In this document: positions 19,097-27,561 of the stretch, piece after piece
Position numbering within the stretch: position 1 is the first letter of the stretch
Layout of the letters: the number at the start of each line of letters is the position of its first letter
Assembly (NCBI GenBank): GCA_020853135.1
Contig: JADYZO010000034.1
Span: forward strand, 27,413-91,412
Direction: 5' to 3'
DNA length: 64,000 nt
DNA from: Gammaproteobacteria bacterium
GTDB taxonomy: Bacteria; Pseudomonadota; Gammaproteobacteria; Steroidobacterales; GCA-2729495
Position numbers and translations under genes: made by a program
Notes under the pieces: generated by a model
Told to the model about the DNA's origin: nothing
Database searches by the model: none
Seen by the model: only the letters and a program-made list of their open reading frames with translations

Positions 19097-20023
19097 TCAG
19101 CTCCGCAGGTTGCGCAGCACGATGGTTTTGCTGACGAGCTGGCGGCGCAGCTGGTCACCCGGCTGGTAGTTCGCCACGTCGGCGAAGTCGTAGGTGGTCC
19201 CGTCCCGGAAGCTGAGGTCGGGTTGCTCGGCGCGCAGCAGCAGCCAGAGGCGCACGGCGATGACCCGCGCCGGGAACGCCAGCGGGTTGACCAGCCCGTT
19301 GTCGGGGTCCACGTAGCGGTCCACCACGCCATCGGCGTTGGTGTCGACGCCCAGCTGGATCTGCAGGTTTTCCACGCCGGCCACCAGCTCTTCGTCCTGC
19401 CACACGCCGCCCGCCAGCGTCATGCGCCGCAGGGACGGCACGGTCGCACCCAGCGACGAGGCCGAGGACACGTAATAGGCATTCGTCTGCCAGTTGAAGA
19501 TGCAGCAGGCGGCCGGCGGCGCGCCGTCGGCGAAGACGCGGCTGTTGGAGCGGTCGCTCTGGATCTGGATCACGCCGTTGGTGGCCGGCGCCACGGCTCC
19601 GCTGGCATGGCGCAGCACCAGGACGTCGGTGCCGGCCTGGTAGGGCCTGGCCGCGGGGGGCGCGCAGGGCAGGGTGTAGGCCGAGTTGCCGGCCGCCACC
19701 GGGGTCAGGTTGTCCAGCACCCAGCCGCTGACGTCGGTACCGTCGGCGCAGGTGACATTGATGCCGCCCGGAACCTCGACATTGGGCCCCGCATTCTGCA
19801 TGCCCCAGCTGCCGGTCATGCGGATGTCGGGCTCCATCTGGCTGAGGATGAAGCGCAGGTTCTCCTGCATCCGCGCCACCGTGTCGTTGGTGCGGTAGGT
19901 GCTGCGCGTCTGCGAGAACATCGCGATCACGCCGATGATCAGGAAGGCGCCGATGACCAGCGTCACCATCATCTCGATGAGGCTGAGGCCCGCCTCCCGG
20001 CCGGGGGATGCGCGCTTCATCAC
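19097..20023 (-). CDS. pilW: Type IV pilus assembly protein PilW-like (cluster A)
   Basis: GLSLIEMMVTLVIGAFLIIGVIAMFSQTRSTYRTNDTVARMQENLRFIL. Confidence 0.88.
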   Translation of the reverse strand: MMKRASPGREAGLSLIEMMVTLVIGAFLIIGVIAMFSQTRSTYRTNDTVARMQENLRFILSQMEPDIRMTGSWGMQNAGPNVEVPGGINVTCADGTDVSGWVLDNLTPVAAGNSAYTLPCAPPAARPYQAGTDVLVLRHASGAVAPATNGVIQIQSDRSNSRVFADGAPPAACCIFNWQTNAYYVSSASSLGATVPSLRRMTLAGGVWQDEELVAGVENLQIQLGVDTNADGVVDRYVDPDNGLVNPLAFPARVIAVRLWLLLRAEQPDLSFRDGTTYDFADVANYQPGDQLRRQLVSKTIVLRNLRS

Positions 20024-20493
20024 AGCTGCACCGCCAGGGCGTACTGCAACTGCCCGGCCACGCCGGGTTCGTTCCAGTCCAGGGTGATGGTGTAGGCGCC
20101 CGGTCCGCCGGCGCCGGCTGCGAAGGTCACCACGGCATTGCCGGCGGGCAGCAGGGTGGTGACCTGGCGGCGCCAGAAGAAGAGGTCGCAGGCGGCCTGT
20201 GCCGCCGGGTTGAGGTCGGCGTTGGCGTTGACGCAGCCATTGCCGCTGGTCGCGGCTGCACCCGCATAGGACGCCTGGCCGGTGGAATTGGCCCGCATGC
20301 GGTCGGCCAGGTCGGCGGCGAGGTCGACGGCCACGGTGCGGTAGATGGAGGTGCGCCCGGCGCGCAGCCCCTCCACGTACATGGCGGCGATGCCGAGCAT
20401 GCCGACCGAGATGACGACCATGGCCACCAGTGACTCCACCAGGGTGAAGCCGGCGGCGCCATGCGGGGGACGATGTACGGTACGCGTCTTCAT
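20020..20493 (-). CDS. pilV: Type IV pilus modification protein PilV-like (cluster A)
   Basis: GFTLVESLVAMVVISVGMLGIAAMYVEGLRAGRTSIYRTVAVDLAADLADRMRAN; ATG at 20493. Confidence 0.88.
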   Translation of the reverse strand: MKTRTVHRPPHGAAGFTLVESLVAMVVISVGMLGIAAMYVEGLRAGRTSIYRTVAVDLAADLADRMRANSTGQASYAGAAATSGNGCVNANADLNPAAQAACDLFFWRRQVTTLLPAGNAVVTFAAGAGGPGAYTITLDWNEPGVAGQLQYALAVQL

Positions 20494-20500
20494 GTTGACC

Positions 20501-21100
20501 TCAGCAGCCACCCACCGGGTTACCCTGGACCTCGCCCTGCATGCGGTAGGTCTGCGGACGGCCGGTCGGGCCGATCTGGATCCAGCGCCCTGCCGCAATG
20601 CCACCACCGGTGTCGGCATTGCCGCGCTCGTCGCAGAGCTGGATGTTGGTGATGGCAGGACCGGCGGCGGCCTGCTGCGGGAAGCCGTTGGCGCCGAACT
20701 GGATGTAGCGTGCGGCGGCGGCATCGACCGCCAGGTTGATGCCCTGGGCGGGCGGGGCATGGGTCTGTACCACCGCGTCTCCGGCATCCACGCTGGCATC
20801 CGCGTTGGCGTCGATGAAGACGATCCAGCCCGTGCCGCCGGCCAGGTCGCAGGCAGGCGCGGCATCGCTCCAGTTGCTGCTCGCGCACAGCGTGACGGGC
20901 TGGCGGCGCTTGACGGCCTCGGTGCGTGCCGTGTGGATCGAGGTGACGAGGTCATTGGCCGCCGCGGCCATGCGGTTGTTGGCGAGGAACTGCGTGAAGG
21001 AGGGGATGCCGATGCCGAGCACCATGGAGGCGATCACCAGCGTGACCATCAGCTCCAGCAGGTTGTAGCCGCCCTGGCGGGCAGGGTGTCTGGTGCGCAT
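20501..21100 (-). CDS. GspH/FimT-type pseudopilin (cluster A)
   Basis: GGYNLLELMVTLVIASMVLGIGIPSFTQFLANNRMAAAANDLVTSIHTARTEAVKRRQPVTLCAS; ATG at 21100. Confidence 0.85.
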   Translation of the reverse strand: MRTRHPARQGGYNLLELMVTLVIASMVLGIGIPSFTQFLANNRMAAAANDLVTSIHTARTEAVKRRQPVTLCASSNWSDAAPACDLAGGTGWIVFIDANADASVDAGDAVVQTHAPPAQGINLAVDAAAARYIQFGANGFPQQAAAGPAITNIQLCDERGNADTGGGIAAGRWIQIGPTGRPQTYRMQGEVQGNPVGGC

Positions 21101-21104
21101 GGGA

Positions 21105-21674
21105 TCAGTCCTCCGTCCGGCCCGGGCAGCCGAGCGGGGCGCCATCGCGGCCGCGGTCCGCCAGGGTGGGCAGGCCGCTGGCCCGCAGGATGACGACGCG
21201 TCCGGCAGTCGTGGCGCCGGCTGCGCAGAAGGCGAACTCGCCGCTCGCCACCTCGCGCCTGGGGCCGCTGGTACGACCGTCGGCGGCAAAACCGAAGGCG
21301 CTGGCGAACTGCACGGAGGCGAGCGACAGTCCCGGTGCCGGTGCCTGCTCCACGAGCGCTTCGGCGGGAGCGCGCTGCTGGTTGCCGTCCTCGTCCACGA
21401 AGGCGATCCAGCCATCGCTCCAGTCGTGGCTGTCACAGCCCGTACCGCTGGCGCTTGCGCAGACGGACACCGGCCGGTTGCGCATGATGGCTTCGCTGCG
21501 CGCGAGGTGCATGGTGGTCACCAGCTGGTTGACGGCGGCCGCCTGGCCGTTGCTGCGCGTGAGCGACTGCAGGCCGGGCACCGCGAGCGACAGGCCGATG
21601 CCGGTGACTGCCAGGGCCGCCAGGGTCTCCCCCAGCGTGAAACCAAGCTGCCTGTCGGTATGGGTCCTGTGCAT
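21105..21674 (-). CDS. GspH/FimT-type pseudopilin, first gene of cluster A
   Basis: LGFTLGETLAALAVTGIGLSLAVPGLQSL...AVNQLVTTMHLARSEAIMRNRPVSVCAS. Confidence 0.83.
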   Translation of the reverse strand: MHRTHTDRQLGFTLGETLAALAVTGIGLSLAVPGLQSLTRSNGQAAAVNQLVTTMHLARSEAIMRNRPVSVCASASGTGCDSHDWSDGWIAFVDEDGNQQRAPAEALVEQAPAPGLSLASVQFASAFGFAADGRTSGPRREVASGEFAFCAAGATTAGRVVILRASGLPTLADRGRDGAPLGCPGRTED

Positions 21675-21817
21675 GGCTGCCTCTCGGGGACGTGCTGTCC
21701 CGGGAGCGCAATCTAGGCAGTCGCACGCCGGGAAACGGTGAAGCAGTTCCGCGCAGCTGCCCTCCCGGGGCTGGGTGGTGCTCCCGGGAGCCAGGTCTGG
21801 AAGGTGTCCGGAAGGCA

Positions 21818-21885
21818 GCCTTCAAGAAAAAATAAAGTATTTAAATCAATATATTGAAAGATACAACGCAGGTTGTTCCTTGTAT
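21818..21885 (-). promoter_or_regulatory. AT-rich upstream region of minor pilin cluster A (promoter candidate)
   Basis: tcaagaaaaaataaagtatttaaatcaatatattgaaagatacaac is strikingly AT-rich against a high-GC background and lies just upstream of the first pseudopilin gene. Confidence 0.45.
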
Positions 21886-22144
21886 CCGGGCGGGGTGCCG
21901 CCCGGGGTGCCAATTGCGACGCGGGTCACGAAACCGGCTGCGGCCTGCCACCGCCGACAGGCGTTGTGCGCCGGGCGATGTCCGGTCGGCCGACCGGCCG
22001 CCGATCCCCCGGGCCGCCCGCGCATGCGCAGGCCATGGCGTGCCGGTGGCCTGCCGACCCTGGCGGCCCTGGTACTGTGGTCATGACAAGAGGTTAAAGT
22101 GCCGCCGTCCAGGCGCGGCGGTACGCGCTGGCGCAGGGAAGCCC

Positions 22145-22807
22145 GTGTCCGATTCCTATCAGTGGTTGCGCTTTGCGCACGTACTCTTGTTCGCCTACTG
22201 GCTGGGCGCCGACCTGGGCGTGTTCCTGGCTGGCGGCGTGATGTCGCGGCCCGGCCTGCCGGTGCCCGAGCGCAACCGCATCCGCGCGTTGCTGATGGAC
22301 ATCGACCTCGCCCCGCGCATCGCGCTGCTCGGCATCCTGCCGGTGGGATTCCAGATGGCCCTGCAGTGGGGCGCCCCCCTGCCGCCGGTGGCGGTGGCGG
22401 TGACCTGGGGGCTGGCACTGGCATGGATCGTCATGGCCCTGGTGATCCACTTCGGCCATGCCCGCGCACCGGTGGCGCGGTTGCTGCGCATCGACCTGGC
22501 CTGCCGTGTGGCCCTGCTGGCGGGCTTCAGCGGGCTCGCCTGGCGCCAGTGGCAGCTGCCCGGGCATGCGGTGCCGGACTGGCTGATCCTCAAGCTCGTG
22601 GTGGTTGCCGCCATCGTCGTCGATGGCATGGTGCTGCGCGTCTACAGCGGCCAGTGGCGCCTCGCCATCGAGCGCCTCAGCGCCGGGGACGTGGCTGGCG
22701 GGGAGCGGCTGCTGGGGGTGCGCCGGCGCAAGGCCGCCACTGCCGCGCTGGTCATGTGGGCGCTGGTGGCGCTGGCCGCGTTCCTCGGCGCCGTGAAGCC
22801 GTTCTGA
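22145..22807 (+). CDS. CopD-like multi-pass integral membrane protein
   Basis: GTG start at 22145; several hydrophobic helices (FAHVLLFAYWLGADLGVFL..., IALLGILPVGFQMAL..., LILKLVVVAAIVVDGMVL...). Confidence 0.65.
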   Translation: MSDSYQWLRFAHVLLFAYWLGADLGVFLAGGVMSRPGLPVPERNRIRALLMDIDLAPRIALLGILPVGFQMALQWGAPLPPVAVAVTWGLALAWIVMALVIHFGHARAPVARLLRIDLACRVALLAGFSGLAWRQWQLPGHAVPDWLILKLVVVAAIVVDGMVLRVYSGQWRLAIERLSAGDVAGGERLLGVRRRKAATAALVMWALVALAAFLGAVKPF

Positions 22808-22816
22808 GGCGCGCCG

Positions 22817-24802
22817 GTGGCCGTCGCCAGCAACGGTGAACCCGGCGTCGAAGCGCCCCTCTCCGCAGGGCGCGCGCTGCTGGTGATGGCGGCGCTGCTG
22901 CTCGCCACCGCCATGGCGAGCCTCGATTCGAGTTTCATGCCGCTCGCCTTCTCCGACATGATCGAGGACCTCGACTCGAGCACCAACCAGATCGTCTGGG
23001 TGGCGCTCGGCTACCTCGTGGCGGCCACCGGGCCCATGCTGCTTGCGGCACGCATCGCGGATGCCTTCGGCCATGCGCGGCTGTTCCAGGCCGGCACGAC
23101 GGTGTACTCCCTGGCGATGATGGCCTGCGCCTTCGCGCCGGACGTCCCCGAACTCATCGCGCTGCGGCTCGTGCAGGGCTTCGGCATGGCGCTGTTCCTG
23201 CCCACGACATTCACCATCGCCACGCGCATCTTCGGCCCCGAGCGGCGCGGCCGTGCGCTCGGCTGGCTGCAGTCGGCCAATGCACTGGGCTTCATCTTCG
23301 GGCCGATCTTCGCCGGCTGGCTGCTGGATGCCTATGACTGGCGGGCGACGTTCTCGAGCCGCATCCCGCTGGCGCTGCTGATCATCGTGCTCGCCTTCGG
23401 CTCGCTGGGCCTGCGCCGGCCCATGGCCCTGCCCGGCGCCTCCCGGCGCTTCGACCTCGCCGGCGCGCTCTACCTGACGCTCGCCATGTCCGGTGTCCTG
23501 TACGGCTGCACGCAGCTGCCGGTCGAGGAGAACTGGCGTGATCCCTGGTCCTGGCTGGTGTTCGTGGCCGGCTTCGTCTTTGCATGGCTGTTCCTGCGCC
23601 ACGAGCGGCGCACGCCCGAGCCGTTGATCGACCTCGGCCTCTTCGCGCGCAGCGCCGAGTTCACGCGGGCGGCGGTCGCCTTTGCCGCCATGTTCGCCAG
23701 CCTGCCGCTCACGCTCTTCGTGCTGCCCATCGTGCTCATCAATGCGCTGGAGCTGCGCGCCTGGGACGTGGGCCTGGTCATGGCGGTCTCGGCGCTGTTC
23801 ACGACGCTGATGAGCCCCGTGTCCGGCTGGGCATCCGACCGCTTCCGTCCCGAGATCATGAGCAGCACCGGTGCGCTGGTGCGCGGCACCGGCTACCTGA
23901 TGCTGCTTGCGGTGACGGTCGACACCGGCCTCGCCGGGGTGCTGCCCGCGCTCATCGTCATCGGCATCGGCACCGGGCTGTTCTTCTCGCCGAACAATGC
24001 GCTGTTGCTGGCGCATGCGCCGCCGGAACGCGCGGGCATGGTCTCGGGGCTGTTCGGCACGCTGCGCCAGTCCGGCTATGCGCTGGGCTTCGCACTGATC
24101 GCCAGCCTGTTTGCCGTGATCCAGAGGAACTTCGAGCTGGGCTGGGTCTTCACCGCGCTGGCCGGATTGCCCCGCGCCCGCGCCGAGCAGCTGGCCGCGG
24201 TGTTCCAGGCGGGCGGCATCTGGTCACCGGAGCTGCTGATCTTCATCCTGCGGGTGACTGCGCTGGCCTGCACGGCCATCCTCGGGCTCAGCCTGCTCAA
24301 CTCGCTGCCGCGCCTGCGGCTGTCGTGGCGGCGCCAGCTGGGCGCCGGCGCGCTGCTCGCAGGCAGTGCCCTGGTGGGCAGCTTCGCGCTCGGCGCGCGG
24401 ATGCCGGGTGGCGTGGGCAGCACGGCAGGCGGCGACGGCCAGGGGGGGCGCAGTCCGCCGGCGGTGGTGGCCCCGTTCGGGATGGCCTCGCGCAGCGCGG
24501 TGAGCGTGGCGGAGCCGGCCGTTGCGATGACTGCCGGTGGTGGTGCCTTCAGCCAGTATTGCGCCGGCTGCCACGGTGCGCAGGCGCAGGGCCTGCCGGG
24601 GCTCGGCGTCGACCTGCGGACCTCGGCGTTCGTGCGTGGGCGCGATGTCGGAGGGCTCAAGGCCTTCCTGCGGGTGGGCCGCGAGTCCGCGAGCCCGGAC
24701 AGCCGCACGGGGCGGGCCATGCCGGCGTTTGGCTGGCTGCCGGAGGCAACGCTAGACGAACTGGCTCGTCAGCTGAGGGACGGCGTGGCCAGCCCGCACT
24801 GA
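22817..24802 (+). CDS. MFS transporter (DHA2/EmrB-like) with fused C-terminal cytochrome c domain
   Basis: MFS helices and motif (AARIADAFGHARLFQAG; ALGWLQSANALGFIFGPIFAGWL); C-terminal heme motif CAGCH at 24560-24574 and Met-ligand-like GRAMPAFGWLPEATLDELARQLRDG in one uninterrupted frame. Confidence 0.88.
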   Translation: MAVASNGEPGVEAPLSAGRALLVMAALLLATAMASLDSSFMPLAFSDMIEDLDSSTNQIVWVALGYLVAATGPMLLAARIADAFGHARLFQAGTTVYSLAMMACAFAPDVPELIALRLVQGFGMALFLPTTFTIATRIFGPERRGRALGWLQSANALGFIFGPIFAGWLLDAYDWRATFSSRIPLALLIIVLAFGSLGLRRPMALPGASRRFDLAGALYLTLAMSGVLYGCTQLPVEENWRDPWSWLVFVAGFVFAWLFLRHERRTPEPLIDLGLFARSAEFTRAAVAFAAMFASLPLTLFVLPIVLINALELRAWDVGLVMAVSALFTTLMSPVSGWASDRFRPEIMSSTGALVRGTGYLMLLAVTVDTGLAGVLPALIVIGIGTGLFFSPNNALLLAHAPPERAGMVSGLFGTLRQSGYALGFALIASLFAVIQRNFELGWVFTALAGLPRARAEQLAAVFQAGGIWSPELLIFILRVTALACTAILGLSLLNSLPRLRLSWRRQLGAGALLAGSALVGSFALGARMPGGVGSTAGGDGQGGRSPPAVVAPFGMASRSAVSVAEPAVAMTAGGGAFSQYCAGCHGAQAQGLPGLGVDLRTSAFVRGRDVGGLKAFLRVGRESASPDSRTGRAMPAFGWLPEATLDELARQLRDGVASPH

Positions 24803-24809
24803 GCCGGGC

Positions 24810-24998
24810 CTAGTCTTCCGCGCCGGCCGGCCGTGCGGGACGGCGCTTCGGCCGCGGGGTGTCCGCACCCCGGTGGCGCGGATCCCCGACGGCATCACGC
24901 TCGTGCTGGGCAAAGAAGCGCTCGACGACGTGGTCGGCGGAGAGCGGCTCCTCGCCGTCATCCCACAGGGTTTCGTCCATTTTCCGCTGGCGGTTCAT
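24810..24998 (-). CDS. Small acidic/basic hypothetical protein (62 aa)
   Basis: MNRQRKMDETLWDDGEEPLSADHVVERFFAQHERD...; divergent from marR-like gene; fits the gap without overlap. Confidence 0.45.
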   Translation of the reverse strand: MNRQRKMDETLWDDGEEPLSADHVVERFFAQHERDAVGDPRHRGADTPRPKRRPARPAGAED

Positions 24999-25040
24999 GG
25001 GGCGTCTCTGTATTGACGCCCCAAGAAGATAGCCATGGGC

Positions 25041-25056
25041 ATCTTGATGTCAAGAT
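25041..25056. promoter_or_regulatory. Candidate MarR-family operator palindrome
   Basis: ATCTTGA-TG-TCAAGAT in the divergent intergenic region about 40 nt upstream of the MarR-like gene. Confidence 0.65.
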
Positions 25057-25096
25057 ACATGGACGGCCTGCGCCATTGCCGGTAATCTGCCCGGCA

Positions 25097-25606
25097 GTGG
25101 AAGACCAGGTCGACAAGCTGCTGGGCCAGTGGGCGCGCGAACGGCCCGAGCTCGACTGCTCGAGCCTGGGCGTCGTCGTGCGCGTCCAGTTCCTCGCCAA
25201 GCTGTGCCAGCGCGGCGCCGAGCGGGCACTGGCCCGCCTGGGCCTGCGCCTGTGGGAATACGACGTGCTCTCGGCGCTGCGCCGGCAGGGGCCACCCTAC
25301 CAGCTGCCGGCCACGGTGCTGGCCCGTGCCTCCCTGCTGACCAGTGGCGCCATGACCACCCGCATCGACCGGCTCGAGGCGCGCGGCCTCGTGCTCCGGG
25401 CTGCCGAGCCGAGTGACCGCCGCGGTGTCAACGTGCGCCTCACCGAGCGCGGGCGCCAGCTGGCCGAACAGGCCATCGAGGCGCGCCTTACCGCGGCGGA
25501 CGCGCAGATCGAGGCGTTGTCGGGCACCGAGCGGCACGCCGCCTCGGCCGCATTGCGCAAGGTGCTGTTGCGCGCAGCTGTCAGCGACAACCCGCCGCAG
25601 CCCTGA
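25097..25606 (+). CDS. MarR-family transcriptional regulator
   Basis: GTG start at 25097; LGLRLWEYDVLSALRRQGPPYQLPATVLARASLLTSGAMTTRIDRLEARGLVLRAAEPSDRRGVNVRLTERGRQL winged-helix signature. Confidence 0.9.
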   Translation: MEDQVDKLLGQWARERPELDCSSLGVVVRVQFLAKLCQRGAERALARLGLRLWEYDVLSALRRQGPPYQLPATVLARASLLTSGAMTTRIDRLEARGLVLRAAEPSDRRGVNVRLTERGRQLAEQAIEARLTAADAQIEALSGTERHAASAALRKVLLRAAVSDNPPQP

Positions 25607-25610
25607 GCGC

Positions 25611-26063
25611 TCAGCGCGCCTTGAGCAGGTCGCGGATCTCGCCCAGCAGCTTCTCCTCGGCCGAGGGTCCCGGCGGTGCCGCCGGCGCTTCGGCCTTCTT
25701 CAGGCGGTTGATGGCGCGCACCAGCAGGAAGATGGCGAATGCCACGATGATGAAGTCGAGCAGCGTGTTGATGAACAGCCCGTAGCGGATCACCGGCGCG
25801 TTGGCGGCCTGGGCGGCGGCCAGGTTGGCATAATCGCCACCCGACAGGTTGATGAACAGGCTGCTGAAGTCCATCTTCCCGAGCAACAGGCCGATGGGTG
25901 GCATGATCACGTCGTTCACCAGCGAGGTGGTGATCTTGCCGAAGGCCCCGCCGATGATGATGCCGACGGCGAGGTCGACGACGTTGCCCCGCATGGCAAA
26001 CTCTCTGAACTCTTTCAGCACGGACGTACTCCCGACATGAAGGCTGGAATGCGGGTCGATCAT
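25611..26063 (-). CDS. mscL: Large-conductance mechanosensitive channel MscL
   Basis: [46 protein letters not shown]-terminal [15 protein letters not shown]. Confidence 0.97.
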   Translation of the reverse strand: MIDPHSSLHVGSTSVLKEFREFAMRGNVVDLAVGIIIGGAFGKITTSLVNDVIMPPIGLLLGKMDFSSLFINLSGGDYANLAAAQAANAPVIRYGLFINTLLDFIIVAFAIFLLVRAINRLKKAEAPAAPPGPSAEEKLLGEIRDLLKAR

Positions 26064-26119
26064 TGTCCCGGCGCGGAAACGGCGTCAAGGGGCGATGGCC
26101 TGCGCAGGGCGGGGCGGGC

Positions 26120-27517
26120 GTGATCCGTCTCGAGTTCTGCGGCGCGGTGGGCGAGGTCACCGGCTCGGGCTGCCTCGTGCATGCCCCTGCGGCGACCGTG
26201 CTGGTGGACTTCGGCGTGTTCCAGGGCGGAGCGGATGCGCGTGAGCGCAGCGCCTCCCTCGGACCGGTCCGGGCGGACCGGCTCGATGCGGTGGTGTTGA
26301 CCCACGCGCACATCGACCACTGCGGCCGGCTGCCGTTGCTGGCGGCGGCGGGCTATGCGGGGCCGGTGTTCGCCACTCCCGCCACGCTGGATCTCGCGGC
26401 GCTGCTCCTCGCGGATCTCGGCCGCATCCAGGAAGCCGACCTCGCGCGGGAGAACCGCCGGCGTCGCAGCGCGGGCCTGCCGCCGCTGCAGGCGCTGTTC
26501 GGTGCCGCGGACGTGGAGCGGGTGCGGGACTGTGGCCGGGCGCTGCCGTACGGGCAGGCACGACGGATCGCGCCCGGCATCACCGCACGCCTGACCGAGG
26601 CCGGGCACATTCTCGGCTCGGCCAGCGTGGAGTTGGCGGTGGAGGAGGGCGGGACCCGCCGGGTGCTGGTGTTTTCCGGTGACATCGGTCCCTGCGGTGC
26701 ACCGATCCTGCGTGATCCGGTGCCGCCAGCCGCGGCGGACCTGGTGGTCATGGAGTCCACCTACGGTGCGCGTGACCGCCCGCCCCAGGCCGGGACCGTG
26801 GCCCGCTTCAGGGAAATACTCGCCGAGGCGGTGCGCAGCCATGCGCGCATCGTCATCCCGGCGTTCGCCGTGGGCCGCACCCAGCTGCTGCTGTTCTACA
26901 TCGCCGAGGCCATCCGCGAGGGCGCGATCCCGCCCCTGCCCGTGTTCCTCGACAGCCCGATGGCCACGGCGGCGACGCTTGCCTATGCGCGCCACCAGGA
27001 ACTCTACGACGAGGAACTGGGCGGCCTGGTGCGCACCGGGCAGATCCGCCACGACCTGCAGAGCCTGCGGGTGGTGGAGTCCGTCGAGGAATCCCGCAGC
27101 CTCAACGACCGCCGGGGTGCCTGCGTCATCATCAGCGCCGCGGGCATGTGCGAGGCGGGCCGCGTGGTGCATCACCTGCGCCACACGCTGTGGCGCGAGA
27201 ATGCCCATGTGATCCTGCCCGGCTACATGGCGCCCGGGACCCTCGGCCGGGCGCTGGCTGATGGTGCCCCGCAGGTCGACATCTTCGGCGAGCCGGTCGT
27301 CGTGCGTGCCACGGTCCACCACCTGAGCGGCTTCTCGGCCCATGCCGGGCAGGGAGAACTGCTGGACTGGCTCGACGGCGTCGCACCGCAGGGTCCGCGC
27401 CTCGTCCTCACGCACGGTGACGACGAGGCACGCACGGTACTGCGCGAGCGCATCCACGAGCGCCATGGCATCCTCGCCGAGTGCCCGGGACCCGGGAGCG
27501 TGGTGACGCTGCCCTGA
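26120..27517 (+). CDS. MBL-fold/beta-CASP metallo-hydrolase (RNA-processing-type)
   Basis: THAHIDHCGRLPLL, FSGDIGPCGAPIL, ESTYGARDR, PAFAVGRTQLLLFYIAEA, SAAGMCEAGRVVHHL, LSGFSAHAGQ; GTG at 26120. Confidence 0.92.
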   Translation: MIRLEFCGAVGEVTGSGCLVHAPAATVLVDFGVFQGGADARERSASLGPVRADRLDAVVLTHAHIDHCGRLPLLAAAGYAGPVFATPATLDLAALLLADLGRIQEADLARENRRRRSAGLPPLQALFGAADVERVRDCGRALPYGQARRIAPGITARLTEAGHILGSASVELAVEEGGTRRVLVFSGDIGPCGAPILRDPVPPAAADLVVMESTYGARDRPPQAGTVARFREILAEAVRSHARIVIPAFAVGRTQLLLFYIAEAIREGAIPPLPVFLDSPMATAATLAYARHQELYDEELGGLVRTGQIRHDLQSLRVVESVEESRSLNDRRGACVIISAAGMCEAGRVVHHLRHTLWRENAHVILPGYMAPGTLGRALADGAPQVDIFGEPVVVRATVHHLSGFSAHAGQGELLDWLDGVAPQGPRLVLTHGDDEARTVLRERIHERHGILAECPGPGSVVTLP

Positions 27518-27561
27518 CACCACACTTGACAGGGCGTGCATCCAGCTGCGACGGTTCATCC

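Noticed and set aside
24810-24998. Calling the 62-aa ORF a confident regulator or toxin
   Set aside because: No recognisable domain; kept only as a low-confidence CDS.
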